Part shown: one piece after another, positions 23,837 to 31,888 of the stretch
Layout of the letters: each line of letters starts with the position of its first letter
How positions within the stretch are numbered: the stretch's first letter is position 1
Assembly (NCBI GenBank): GCA_002331025.1
Contig: DCYG01000033.1
Location: forward strand, 1 to 39,657
Direction of reading: 5' to 3'
DNA from: Firmicutes bacterium UBA2116
GTDB lineage: Bacteria > Bacillota > Clostridia > Tissierellales > Sedimentibacteraceae
DNA: 39,657 nt
Notes under the pieces: generated by a model
What the model was told of the DNA's origin: nothing
Databases searched by the model: none
What the model saw: the letters and a program-made list of their open reading frames with translations, nothing else
Translations under genes and position numbers: made by a program

Positions 23837-24298
23837 ATGCTTATACTAAACGAATTCAAAGTGTTATTTACCGCAGCACTTCCCATAGTGGAGGTAAAGG
23901 GTGCAATTCCGGTAGGGATAGCCTTGGGTATGTCACCCATCCATGCTACCATACTTGCTTTTTTGGGAAGCATCCTTCCGGTACCTATAATTTTATTTAC
24001 AATAAGACCCATTTTTAACTATTTAAAGGAAACAGTTACCTTCAAAAAAATCATCCATAAGCTCATCCACAGATCCTTGAACAAAAGCGGCAATGTGAAG
24101 AAGTACGGATACTGGGGACTGTTTATTTTTGTTGCAATTCCACTGCCGGGCACCGGAGTATGGACCGGAAGTCTCATTGCCTCACTCCTTGATTTGAGAT
24201 TTAAGTATGCCTTTCCCACAATTGTAATAGGAAATCTCGTTGCCTCCATATTCATAATGACTTTAAGCTTTGGAGCAGTAAGCATATTTGGAGGGTAA
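23837..24298 (+). CDS. Small multidrug export protein (COG2426-type membrane protein)
   Basis: A 153-residue protein with about four membrane segments. ALPIVEVKGAIPVGIALGMS and FVAIPLPGTGVWTGSLIASL are the family signatures (Sm_multidrug_ex). An efflux role is the family name only; the true substrate is not known. CGGAG lies before the ATG, and TTGTAC-17-TAAAAT (23772-23800) is a possible promoter in the 74-nt gap after the LCP gene. The C-terminal DNA is the relative of the fragment fused to the AbiEii remnant 3 kb upstream. The gene is followed by a cluster of dispersed repeats. Confidence 0.85.
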   Translation: MLILNEFKVLFTAALPIVEVKGAIPVGIALGMSPIHATILAFLGSILPVPIILFTIRPIFNYLKETVTFKKIIHKLIHRSLNKSGNVKKYGYWGLFIFVAIPLPGTGVWTGSLIASLLDLRFKYAFPTIVIGNLVASIFIMTLSFGAVSIFGG

Positions 24299-24320
24299 CT
24301 CATATATAACAGCCCTATTA

Positions 24321-24444
24321 TGTCATTCTGAACCGAAGGTGAAGAATCTCATCTCTTGATCCTGTCATTCAGAACCGCCTGTCATCCTGAGCGCTATCGA
24401 AGGATCTCAGGTTTTGTCATCCTGAGCGATATCGAAGGATCTCA
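24321..24444 (+). repeat. Tandem cluster of dispersed repeats before the polysaccharide locus
   Basis: A sister-type copy lies at 24321-24351 (TGTCATTCTGAACCG...AGAATCTCA), a partial one at 24363-24378, and full copies at 24380-24409 and 24415-24444, which differ only at the centre (GCGCTATCG, GCGATATCG). These are the last copies in the window. Confidence 0.88.
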
Positions 24445-24482
24445 GAACTTATATATACTTTCGCATATACTATAAATAACCA

Positions 24483-24511
24483 TTGCACCACAATCCATAT
24501 AGTGTTACAAT
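24483..24511 (+). promoter_or_regulatory. Candidate promoter of the polysaccharide locus
   Basis: TTGCAC (24483-24488), a 17-nt spacer and TACAAT (24506-24511) preceded by TG at the extended -10 position. It lies 38 nt before the chosen GTG start. The -35 box matches only 3 of 6 bases. Confidence 0.4.
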
Positions 24512-24549
24512 ATTATACGACAAATAAAGACCATATGCGGGGTATCACT

Positions 24550-26379
24550 GTGAAAATCAAAAATGAAAACAAGAATAAAACAAAAAACATAGTAACCATA
24601 GATTATGAAAATAAAAAATTGTCGGTTTTTTATTTTCTACCACTATTACTAATAGCAGGCTTTGTACCTTTAATAGTATATGCAAAATACGTTGACCTTA
24701 CAGGCACAACTCAATCATTATATTGGACAGGTCAGCGCCAGTATCTAGATTTTTTCAGTTATTGGAAATCATGGTGGGTGGTTGCCTTAACAGCAGTTGC
24801 ACTATTATTTTACATTATACTATATGTACAAAAAAAGCTGCCCCTAAAAAACCTGAAGCAATACTATATACCTCTTGGTATCTACTCATTATTCGTGATA
24901 ATATCAACCATGTTTGCAATAGACAAACCAACAGCCCTATGGGGTTTTGTTGACATGTATCAAGGTATGTTTGTGCTGTTGAGTTATGCGTTTTTAACAT
25001 TCTTAACAATAAACTTTGTTAATAACAAAAGAGATGTAAATTTATTTGTCAATGCCTTCTTATTCTTAATGATAGTAGAAGGCATTATCGGCGTAGGACA
25101 ATATTTTGGTTTTGACTTCTTTCAAACAAGCATTGGTAAATCCTTAATCTTACCGGGTAACTTAGTAGTGGAAGACTTATCATTTTCCTTTGGACCTAAA
25201 ACAATATACGGTACATTGTTCAATACAAATTTCGTCGGCAGCTTTGCTACATTGATGTTGCCGTTATCGGTTGCTTTCCTGTTAGGAGCAAATAGTAAAA
25301 AACAAAGGATTGTATCAGGAATAGCAGTGTTGCTGATGCTTTTTGTTTGGATTGGTTGTAATTCAAGGGCTGGATATTTTGGAGTAGCGGTATCGAGTGT
25401 TTTTTCTTTGTGGTTGTTTAGGAAGGTAATTATGAAATATTGGATTGGGTTTGCAGGGTTGATTTTAGTTTTTGTATTAATTTTTTTTGGATTAAATAAA
25501 GCTTCAGATGGTAGAATATTTAGCAGATTGAAAGTATTTAATATAAAACAGCAAATAGAAGTAATTAAAGAAAGAGACGAAAAAGCATTAAAAGTCGAAA
25601 ATATATTTTTAGGACAAGATTCGTTTGCAATAATAACAAATAAAGAAACATTAAACTTTAAAATAGATGAAGATAAATTGTATTTCCTTGATGAAAATAA
25701 TAAAGAATTGGAAATAACAACAAAAGGTAATGAAATTACGATTAATAATAAAAAATATTCAGGATATAAAATTAATATAGCTAAAGATTATCCTGGTGTT
25801 ACTGTAAATAGATCAAATAAAATTTTTAATTTTTACTTTACAGTAAATGGTGTTAAAATAATAGGGCTTGGAGGGAGAATAACAGATTCCAAAGCGGCTG
25901 ATAGCTTCAAATATTTGGACGGGTTAGAAAAAATTGCTACAAATAGGGGGTATATTTGGAGTCGTACATTACCATTATTAAAAAGCTATATTTTAGAAGG
26001 TTCAGGACCAGATAATTACCCTATTGCTTTTCCACAAAACGATTTTATAGCTAAATCAAATGTATTTGGAAATTCAAACATAATAGTAGATAAACCACAC
26101 AACTTGTTTTTACAAATTGCTACAAATACAGGTGTTATATCGCTTTTATCATTAATAGCTTTGTGGGGCATATATATTATTAGCAGCTTAAAATTATATA
26201 GTAAAATAGAATTTGATTCATTGGTAAAATATATAGGGGCATCCGCTTTAATTGGTGTTATTGGCTATTTGTCCGCCGGAATGTTCAATGATAGTGTAAC
26301 GAGTGTAGCACCATTGTTTTGGATAATATTTGGATTAGGTATTAGTATTAATTTTAGATTAAAAAGCAAAATGATATAG
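24550..26379 (+). CDS. O-antigen ligase/polymerase family membrane protein
   Basis: A 609-residue protein. About ten membrane segments are split by a large extracytoplasmic insert at roughly 330-455, rich in Lys, Glu, Asn and beta-type sequence. The family hallmark follows it: TNRGYIWSRTLPLLKSYILE, GSGPDNYPIAFP, and DKPHNLFLQIATNTG with the catalytic His. Such proteins join or polymerise lipid-linked glycans outside the membrane. Upstream in-frame starts exist (GTG 24502, ATG 24535), but GGGG with 7-nt spacing favours GTG 24550. From about 25.4 kb the gene becomes clearly more AT-rich, so it may be a recombination joint. It is the first gene of the polysaccharide cluster, and the next starts 19 nt later. 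Confidence 0.85.
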   Translation: MKIKNENKNKTKNIVTIDYENKKLSVFYFLPLLLIAGFVPLIVYAKYVDLTGTTQSLYWTGQRQYLDFFSYWKSWWVVALTAVALLFYIILYVQKKLPLKNLKQYYIPLGIYSLFVIISTMFAIDKPTALWGFVDMYQGMFVLLSYAFLTFLTINFVNNKRDVNLFVNAFLFLMIVEGIIGVGQYFGFDFFQTSIGKSLILPGNLVVEDLSFSFGPKTIYGTLFNTNFVGSFATLMLPLSVAFLLGANSKKQRIVSGIAVLLMLFVWIGCNSRAGYFGVAVSSVFSLWLFRKVIMKYWIGFAGLILVFVLIFFGLNKASDGRIFSRLKVFNIKQQIEVIKERDEKALKVENIFLGQDSFAIITNKETLNFKIDEDKLYFLDENNKELEITTKGNEITINNKKYSGYKINIAKDYPGVTVNRSNKIFNFYFTVNGVKIIGLGGRITDSKAADSFKYLDGLEKIATNRGYIWSRTLPLLKSYILEGSGPDNYPIAFPQNDFIAKSNVFGNSNIIVDKPHNLFLQIATNTGVISLLSLIALWGIYIISSLKLYSKIEFDSLVKYIGASALIGVIGYLSAGMFNDSVTSVAPLFWIIFGLGISINFRLKSKMI

Positions 26380-26398
26380 TTGCTGACAGGGGGAACTT

Positions 26399-28270
26399 AT
26401 GTCAAATTTATATAGTAGTATTTTTAAAATCTTAAATAAATATCGTAAGTATATTCTTATATTAATTGATACTTTTATTATTATAGTCTCTTTTTTATCA
26501 CCCCATATAATAAGTGGTGTACACCCAGATAAAATTGTATGGTTTGAGAATACATGGTATATATATACAACTATATATATTAGTGTTTTTATTATGATGG
26601 GGGTATATAAGAATATTTGGAGATATGCTGGAATACAGGATATCTATAAATGCCTTCAAGCAAATATTTTAGCAAATTTATTATTTTTGATATTAACTAA
26701 GACGCTGAATATATTTGTCAGATATTATGTATATATTGTAGCATTTTTTGTAACAAGTTTTTGTACATTGGCAATACGAATTGTATATAGAGCTATTTTA
26801 ATACTTGGAGATAAGAATACAAAAAAGTTTAGCCGTTATACCAATATTATGATAGTTGGAGCAGGTGAGGCAACTGTTGCAATGCTCCAAGAAATTAGCA
26901 GAAACAACCCAAATAACTATATGGTAAAATGCATAGTAGATGATGATAAAACCAAAATAGGCAGGTCTATAAACTCTGTTTCTGTAGTATCGTCGACAGA
27001 TAAAATACCAGCAATGATAAATAAATTTGACATTGATGAAATTATACTTTCAATTCCTTCGTTAGATAAAGAAAATAAAAAGCGTATATTAGACATATGT
27101 TCTGCTACAAAATGCAAGCTAAAGATATTGCCAGAGGTATACAGCTTATTGACCGACAATAATATATTGGACAAAATAAGAGAAGTTCAGGTAGAGGATT
27201 TACTTGGCAGAGAACCAATCAGCTTAGATTGTACTTTAACCAAAGAATATATACAAGGAAAGACAGTGCTTGTTACTGGTGGAGGTGGATCAATCGGGTC
27301 AGAGCTATGTAGACAAATATCATCATATGCTCCAAAGAAACTAATAGTACTGGATATATATGAAAATAATGCTTACAATATACAGCAAGAGTTAATACGA
27401 CAATATGGTGATATGCTTGATATAGAAGTAGAAATTGCTTCCATCAGGGATAAAAATAAATTAGACCAAATATTTACAACTCATAATATAGAGATAGTAT
27501 TTCATGCAGCTGCACATAAACATGTACCTTTAATGGAAAAAAATCCTGAAGAAGCTATAAAGAATAATGTTATAGGAACATATAATGTGGTTCAGGCAGC
27601 ACATGAAAATGATGCGGAAAAATTTGTGCTTATTTCTACAGATAAGGCTGTAAATCCTACAAATATTATGGGAGCTACCAAAAGAATTGCTGAGATGATA
27701 ATTCAGTCATATGATAAGCACAGTGAAACGGATTTTGTAGCAGTTCGTTTTGGAAATGTATTAGGTAGCAACGGTTCTGTTATTCCACTATTTAAAGAGC
27801 AAATCAAGCAGGGTGGACCAGTGACAGTCACTCACGAAGAAATAACCAGATATTTCATGACTATACCTGAAGCGGTTCAGTTAGTCCTTCAATCTTCTTC
27901 GATGGCGGAGGGCGGAGAAATATTTGTGCTAGATATGGGAGAACCTGTAAAGATTAAAGATCTAGCGTATAACTTAATAAAACTATCTGGATTTGAACCA
28001 AATGTAGACATTAATATTAATTATACAGGACTTAGACCAGGAGAAAAATTATATGAAGAATTATTGGTTAGTCATGGACAAAATCAAATAGAAACAAACA
28101 TTAATAAGATATTTGTAGAAAGACCGATAGAGTTTAATGAAAAAGAATTATTTGGAGCAATAGCAAAACTAGAAGAAGCCGCTTATAATATGGACGAAGA
28201 GAAGGAATTGCAAATAATTGAAAAATTAGTACCAACATATAAAAGGACTACAAATGTTAAATGTATTTAA
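26399..28270 (+). CDS. Membrane UDP-GlcNAc-type 4,6-dehydratase (CapD/PglF family)
   Basis: A 623-residue protein of the long CapD/PglF form: about four membrane segments (1-140), a first Rossmann-like domain (IMIVGAGEATVAMLQEI, about 150-270), then the SDR domain (VLVTGGGGSIGSELCRQI, about 290). Catalytic pieces are STDKAVNPTNIMGATKRIAE, where Met replaces the usual SDR Tyr, as is normal for this subfamily, and VRFGNVLGSNGSVIPLFKEQ. It makes a 4-keto-6-deoxy sugar nucleotide, the first step towards bacillosamine-, FucNAc- or QuiNAc-type sugars. A GGGGG site lies before the ATG. The initiating sugar transferase at 30339 is the likely user of the derived sugar. Confidence 0.93.
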   Translation: MSNLYSSIFKILNKYRKYILILIDTFIIIVSFLSPHIISGVHPDKIVWFENTWYIYTTIYISVFIMMGVYKNIWRYAGIQDIYKCLQANILANLLFLILTKTLNIFVRYYVYIVAFFVTSFCTLAIRIVYRAILILGDKNTKKFSRYTNIMIVGAGEATVAMLQEISRNNPNNYMVKCIVDDDKTKIGRSINSVSVVSSTDKIPAMINKFDIDEIILSIPSLDKENKKRILDICSATKCKLKILPEVYSLLTDNNILDKIREVQVEDLLGREPISLDCTLTKEYIQGKTVLVTGGGGSIGSELCRQISSYAPKKLIVLDIYENNAYNIQQELIRQYGDMLDIEVEIASIRDKNKLDQIFTTHNIEIVFHAAAHKHVPLMEKNPEEAIKNNVIGTYNVVQAAHENDAEKFVLISTDKAVNPTNIMGATKRIAEMIIQSYDKHSETDFVAVRFGNVLGSNGSVIPLFKEQIKQGGPVTVTHEEITRYFMTIPEAVQLVLQSSSMAEGGEIFVLDMGEPVKIKDLAYNLIKLSGFEPNVDININYTGLRPGEKLYEELLVSHGQNQIETNINKIFVERPIEFNEKELFGAIAKLEEAAYNMDEEKELQIIEKLVPTYKRTTNVKCI

Positions 28271-28397
28271 AAATATTTAAATTTTCGACATTAATGATTA
28301 GGCAATAGAGCTTTATATAGTATTGTATGAAGCTAAGTTAATTTTAAGATTTTTCTAGTAAATATGGAGACAACTTCACTTAGAGAGGATATACAAT

Positions 28398-29552
28398 GTG
28401 ATTAATAATAAGAAAATACATGTAAATAAACTTATTTTTGACATTTTTTTGATTTTAGTTATAATATTTATGACAGTTGTTTTTTTATTATTATCATTTT
28501 TTGCAAAATCACCGTTTATATTAATTATTTATTTTAATATCATTATAATTTTATATCTATCTGAAAAAAGGATATCTATTAAATTAATAAGCATCTTGTA
28601 TTTATTTTTGATGACTGTCTTAGTATCAAAGAAATTATTGGAATTCGATTTTATACCTCAAGCTAGAGTTATACTTAACAGTAATCCAAATGTGTTATAT
28701 TGGTTTTTTGTAGGACATCCTCATGCAATAAGGTTGTTAATAGCATATCCAGGATATATAATATCTGAATTTTATAATATAGAGCTTAATACAGGTTTTT
28801 CTTATTACGGTATATCCATGTTTGTTATAATGTATATGCTAATAGCAAATACATTACTAAAACTTTCTGTTATTAAAAATTTTTTTTTAATGAAAATGAT
28901 ATTAGCAGTCATTCCGTTGCTAATTTTACCGTTACTAATGAATGGAAGATTAATAGCTGCCTATTTAGGGTTTACAATATTAATTAACTTGTTTGTAAGG
29001 CTGTTTAACAATGAAGATTTGGGTAAAATAAAAATATTTGTCATAGGCTCTATTGGTCTTATTTTAACAATGGTTAGCAGTGGAACCATGGTGGTATCTG
29101 CTTTATATATAATATTTTTATCATATGTATTTAATCAAAAGCATATTAAAAGTAAGAGATTTATAAAAAAAGCATTAATATTTTTATTGGTATTATCACC
29201 AATATTTTATAAGTTATTATCATATTATTGGTTAATGTTCATGAGAAATGTTAATTATTACGGCGGCGGAATAAATGGAACTATAGATATGCTAAATCAT
29301 GGGATAGGAAGATATTTACCTAAAAATAATGGAGCAATAGTTTTCATTATAATATTAGCCTTTGTAATAATTTTTTTAAACATAGTTTACTTGAACAAAT
29401 TAATAAAAAAGCGAAATAGAAAAATAACAATAATAGCTGGAATAAATATATCATTATATGGAATGTTATTTGGTTATTCAACTGGACTAATGATGATACC
29501 GCCGCTTATTATTTTAATGCTATTATTTTTAGAGAGGCAGGAAATATGTTAG
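28398..29552 (+). CDS. Polytopic membrane protein, possible polysaccharide polymerase (EpsG/Wzy-like)
   Basis: A 384-residue protein with about ten membrane segments and no soluble domain. The only polar stretch of note is in loops around GHPHAIRLLIAYPG and YYGGGINGTIDMLNHGIGRY. Layout and length resemble EpsG/Wzy polymerases, which are poorly conserved, so the call rests mainly on topology and location. The start is GTG 28398 with GAGGA 8 nt before it; the ATG 2 nt earlier is followed at once by a stop. Composition is extremely AT-rich. It overlaps the aldolase gene by 7 nt. A 127-nt gap separates it from the dehydratase gene, with no clear terminator. Confidence 0.6.
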   Translation: MINNKKIHVNKLIFDIFLILVIIFMTVVFLLLSFFAKSPFILIIYFNIIIILYLSEKRISIKLISILYLFLMTVLVSKKLLEFDFIPQARVILNSNPNVLYWFFVGHPHAIRLLIAYPGYIISEFYNIELNTGFSYYGISMFVIMYMLIANTLLKLSVIKNFFLMKMILAVIPLLILPLLMNGRLIAAYLGFTILINLFVRLFNNEDLGKIKIFVIGSIGLILTMVSSGTMVVSALYIIFLSYVFNQKHIKSKRFIKKALIFLLVLSPIFYKLLSYYWLMFMRNVNYYGGGINGTIDMLNHGIGRYLPKNNGAIVFIIILAFVIIFLNIVYLNKLIKKRNRKITIIAGINISLYGMLFGYSTGLMMIPPLIILMLLFLERQEIC

Positions 29553-30364
29553 ATTTAATGTTTATAACGAATGAAGAAGAAATGGCATTAGAAGCTGAAA
29601 GTGCTGGAGTAGATAGAATATTTATTGATTTAGAGATAAAAGGGAAATATGAACGTCAAGGTCATTTGGATACACATATAGCTAATCATAGAATTGAAGA
29701 TATTAGCAAAATAAAAACGATAATAAAAAAAAGTCAGATTCTGGTTCGTATTAATCCTTTTTATGAAGGAACCAAAAATGAAGTGGATGAATGTATAAGA
29801 TATGGTGCTGATATTTTAATGCTACCTATGTTCACGACTAATTTTGAAGTCGAACAGTTTATAAAATATGTAGACGGGAGAGCAACGGTGTGTCTATTGC
29901 TTGAAACTTCTCAAGCGTTTGTAAGAATTAATCAAATATTAAGTATAAATGGTATTGATGAGATACATTTAGGATTAAATGATCTGCATCTCAGTTTAGG
30001 ATTAGATTTTATGTTTGAATTATTATCTGAAGGTATAGTTGAATATTTAGGTAATTTAATTCAAAAGAAAAATATTAAATTCGGGTTTGGAGGCATTGCA
30101 AGGATTGGTGAAGGGGATGTGCCGGCAGAGCTTATTTTAGGTGAGCACTATAGGCTAGGTTCTCAAATGGCTATTTTATCTAGATCATTCCGTAGCAACA
30201 AAAGTAGTGAAATCAATGTACCAATAGATATAAACAGTGAGGTGAAAAAGGTTAGAGACGTTGAAAATAATATAAAGACTTGGTCCAATGACAAAGTTAT
30301 TTCTAATTGTCAGTTAGTTAAGGAAAAGGTGAGAGAAATTGCAAAAAGAAGAATTAAAAAATGA
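29546..30364 (+). CDS. HpcH/HpaI aldolase / citrate lyase-beta family protein
   Basis: A 272-residue TIM-barrel-type protein. LDLMFITNEEEMALEAESAG opens as in the family, CLLLETSQAFVRI and EIHLGLNDLHLSLGL give the Glu and Asp that bind Mg and the pyruvate/oxaloacetate enolate, and FGFGGIARIGEG is the final loop. Members cleave or form C-C bonds with pyruvate or acetyl/oxaloacetyl units. It lies inside a glycan locus, before a phosphoglycosyl transferase and an ATP-grasp ligase, so it may build a carboxylated sugar or acid substituent. The last 26 nt overlap the next gene. The substrate is unknown. Confidence 0.82.
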   Translation: MLDLMFITNEEEMALEAESAGVDRIFIDLEIKGKYERQGHLDTHIANHRIEDISKIKTIIKKSQILVRINPFYEGTKNEVDECIRYGADILMLPMFTTNFEVEQFIKYVDGRATVCLLLETSQAFVRINQILSINGIDEIHLGLNDLHLSLGLDFMFELLSEGIVEYLGNLIQKKNIKFGFGGIARIGEGDVPAELILGEHYRLGSQMAILSRSFRSNKSSEINVPIDINSEVKKVRDVENNIKTWSNDKVISNCQLVKEKVREIAKRRIKK

Positions 30365-30959
30365 GAATATTAAATTAATATGTGAAACAAGTATGTATAT
30401 ATTATTTGGAAAGAGATGCATTGACTTTTTAGTATCATTATTAGCAATAATTATACTGATACCACTATTTTTAATTATGTCTATTATAATAAAGTTGGAT
30501 TCGAGAGGACCTGTAATATACAAACAAAAAAGAATAGGCAAAGGTAAAAGAGATTTTTTTGTTTATAAGTTTAGAACTATGATAGTAGATGCTGATAAGC
30601 AAGGTCCTACAAGGACAATTGAGGGAGATAAAAGGATTACACGAGTTGGTAAATATATTAGGAAATTAAGTTTGGATGAATTACCACAATTGCTTAATGT
30701 AATAAAAGGAGACATGAGCTTAGTTGGATATAGACCAGGTTTAAAGGAAAATTATACGCAAGAAGAATTGAACAGTAAATTATTTTATTATAAGCCTGGA
30801 ATTACAGGGCTTGCACAGGTAAATGGCAGGAGTAGTCTTTCAAGGGTAGATAAAAGAAGGTTAGAATATAAATATTGTGATTGTATATCTTTAAAAGCAG
30901 ATTTAAAAATAATATTTAAAACTGTTTGTATGGTTATTAAAAGAGAGGGGGTAAATTAA
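30339..30959 (+). CDS. Initiating sugar-phosphate transferase (undecaprenyl phosphate PglC/WcaJ type)
   Basis: A 206-residue monotopic phosphoglycosyl transferase. The membrane hairpin at about 27-52 (LVSLLAIIILIPLFLIMSII) is followed by the catalytic domain with YKQKRIGKG, VYKFRTM, LSLDELPQLLNVIKGDMSLV, GYRPGL and PGITGLAQVNGRSS. It transfers a sugar-1-phosphate to undecaprenyl phosphate and starts the glycan repeat unit. The short length matches PglC-like enzymes and not the long WbaP form. TTG 30339 is chosen because AAGGTGAGAG precedes it. A later ATG (30393) has no ribosome site and would remove residues before the membrane helix. Confidence 0.92.
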   Translation: MQKEELKNENIKLICETSMYILFGKRCIDFLVSLLAIIILIPLFLIMSIIIKLDSRGPVIYKQKRIGKGKRDFFVYKFRTMIVDADKQGPTRTIEGDKRITRVGKYIRKLSLDELPQLLNVIKGDMSLVGYRPGLKENYTQEELNSKLFYYKPGITGLAQVNGRSSLSRVDKRRLEYKYCDCISLKADLKIIFKTVCMVIKREGVN

Positions 30960-30961
30960 TA

Positions 30962-31888
30962 GTGAGTATAATAAAGGAATGTATAGGTCTTATAGGCGGA
31001 CACAGCGGAGATTCGCTAACTGATGAACTTCACAAGCGCGGATATATTGTAGCTTTAGTTGCAGGTAAGGATAATGAGCCTGGAATGGACAGTGCAGAGT
31101 ATGTTTTAACTGAAGACTTAAGTAATCATAAGTTAATAATAAAATACTTTGTAGAATGTAACGTAAAAAATGTAGTTATAGGAACAGGTCATTCAAAAGC
31201 TATAGAATTAGCAAAGGTACTTGAAACGGAAGGATTTAAAACTAATATTGATTATAATAAAAGTATATTAGCAAAGGATAAGGTTAAATTTAAAAACTTA
31301 TTAATTAAAATTGGCATTAAAACCCCAGAATTCATTAGTTTTAGAGATGCATATTCGATTGACGAAATTATTAATAGAATAGGATTGCCATGTGTGGTGA
31401 AGTCTGCAACAGATGCAGTTCAACCCCAGAAAGTAAATGCAAAAGAGGATTTGCAATACGCTATTTGTAATATAAAAAATACAGATACAGAGGTATTAAT
31501 TGAACGATATATTAATGGAAATGATTGTACGGTTGCAATAATAAATGATGGAAAGTATTGTGAAAGTCTAGGTGTTACATATTATAGCAAAGCAAAAGAG
31601 TATAAACTAAAGGGATTTGACAATGCACATTCTACACAACTTTCAGAAAGAAAAGAACAAGAAATTTGTGCTATTGCAAAAAAAATTGTAGATACTTTAG
31701 GGTTTATTGGACTATTGAGAATAGACTTTATTATAGATGAGGATGTTTTTGTATTAGAACTAAATTCTGTTATTGTTACAGGTTATAATGGAAGTGCATA
31801 CCCTTTTTTTAAAATCCAAGGAATTGATATTGCAAAAAAAATGATTGATACAGCTATACGAATTTTTGAAAACAAGGATGATTTATAA
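30962..31888 (+). CDS. ATP-grasp ligase of a glycan locus
   Basis: A 308-residue ATP-grasp enzyme. An N-terminal Rossmann-like part (about 1-95) opens CIGLIGGHSGDSLTDEL. The ATP-binding part includes LPCVVKSA and VLIERYINGNDCTVAI, and the Mg-binding FVLELNSVIVTGYNG near the end. Such enzymes join a carboxylate to an amine or thiol through an acyl phosphate. Residue spacing recalls D-Ala-D-Ala ligase and PylC/CarB-like groups. The start is GTG 30962 behind GAGAGGGGG. It shares 1 nt (TAATG) with the next gene. It could attach an amino acid or hydroxy acid to a sugar, but the substrate is not known. Confidence 0.85.
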   Translation: MSIIKECIGLIGGHSGDSLTDELHKRGYIVALVAGKDNEPGMDSAEYVLTEDLSNHKLIIKYFVECNVKNVVIGTGHSKAIELAKVLETEGFKTNIDYNKSILAKDKVKFKNLLIKIGIKTPEFISFRDAYSIDEIINRIGLPCVVKSATDAVQPQKVNAKEDLQYAICNIKNTDTEVLIERYINGNDCTVAIINDGKYCESLGVTYYSKAKEYKLKGFDNAHSTQLSERKEQEICAIAKKIVDTLGFIGLLRIDFIIDEDVFVLELNSVIVTGYNGSAYPFFKIQGIDIAKKMIDTAIRIFENKDDL

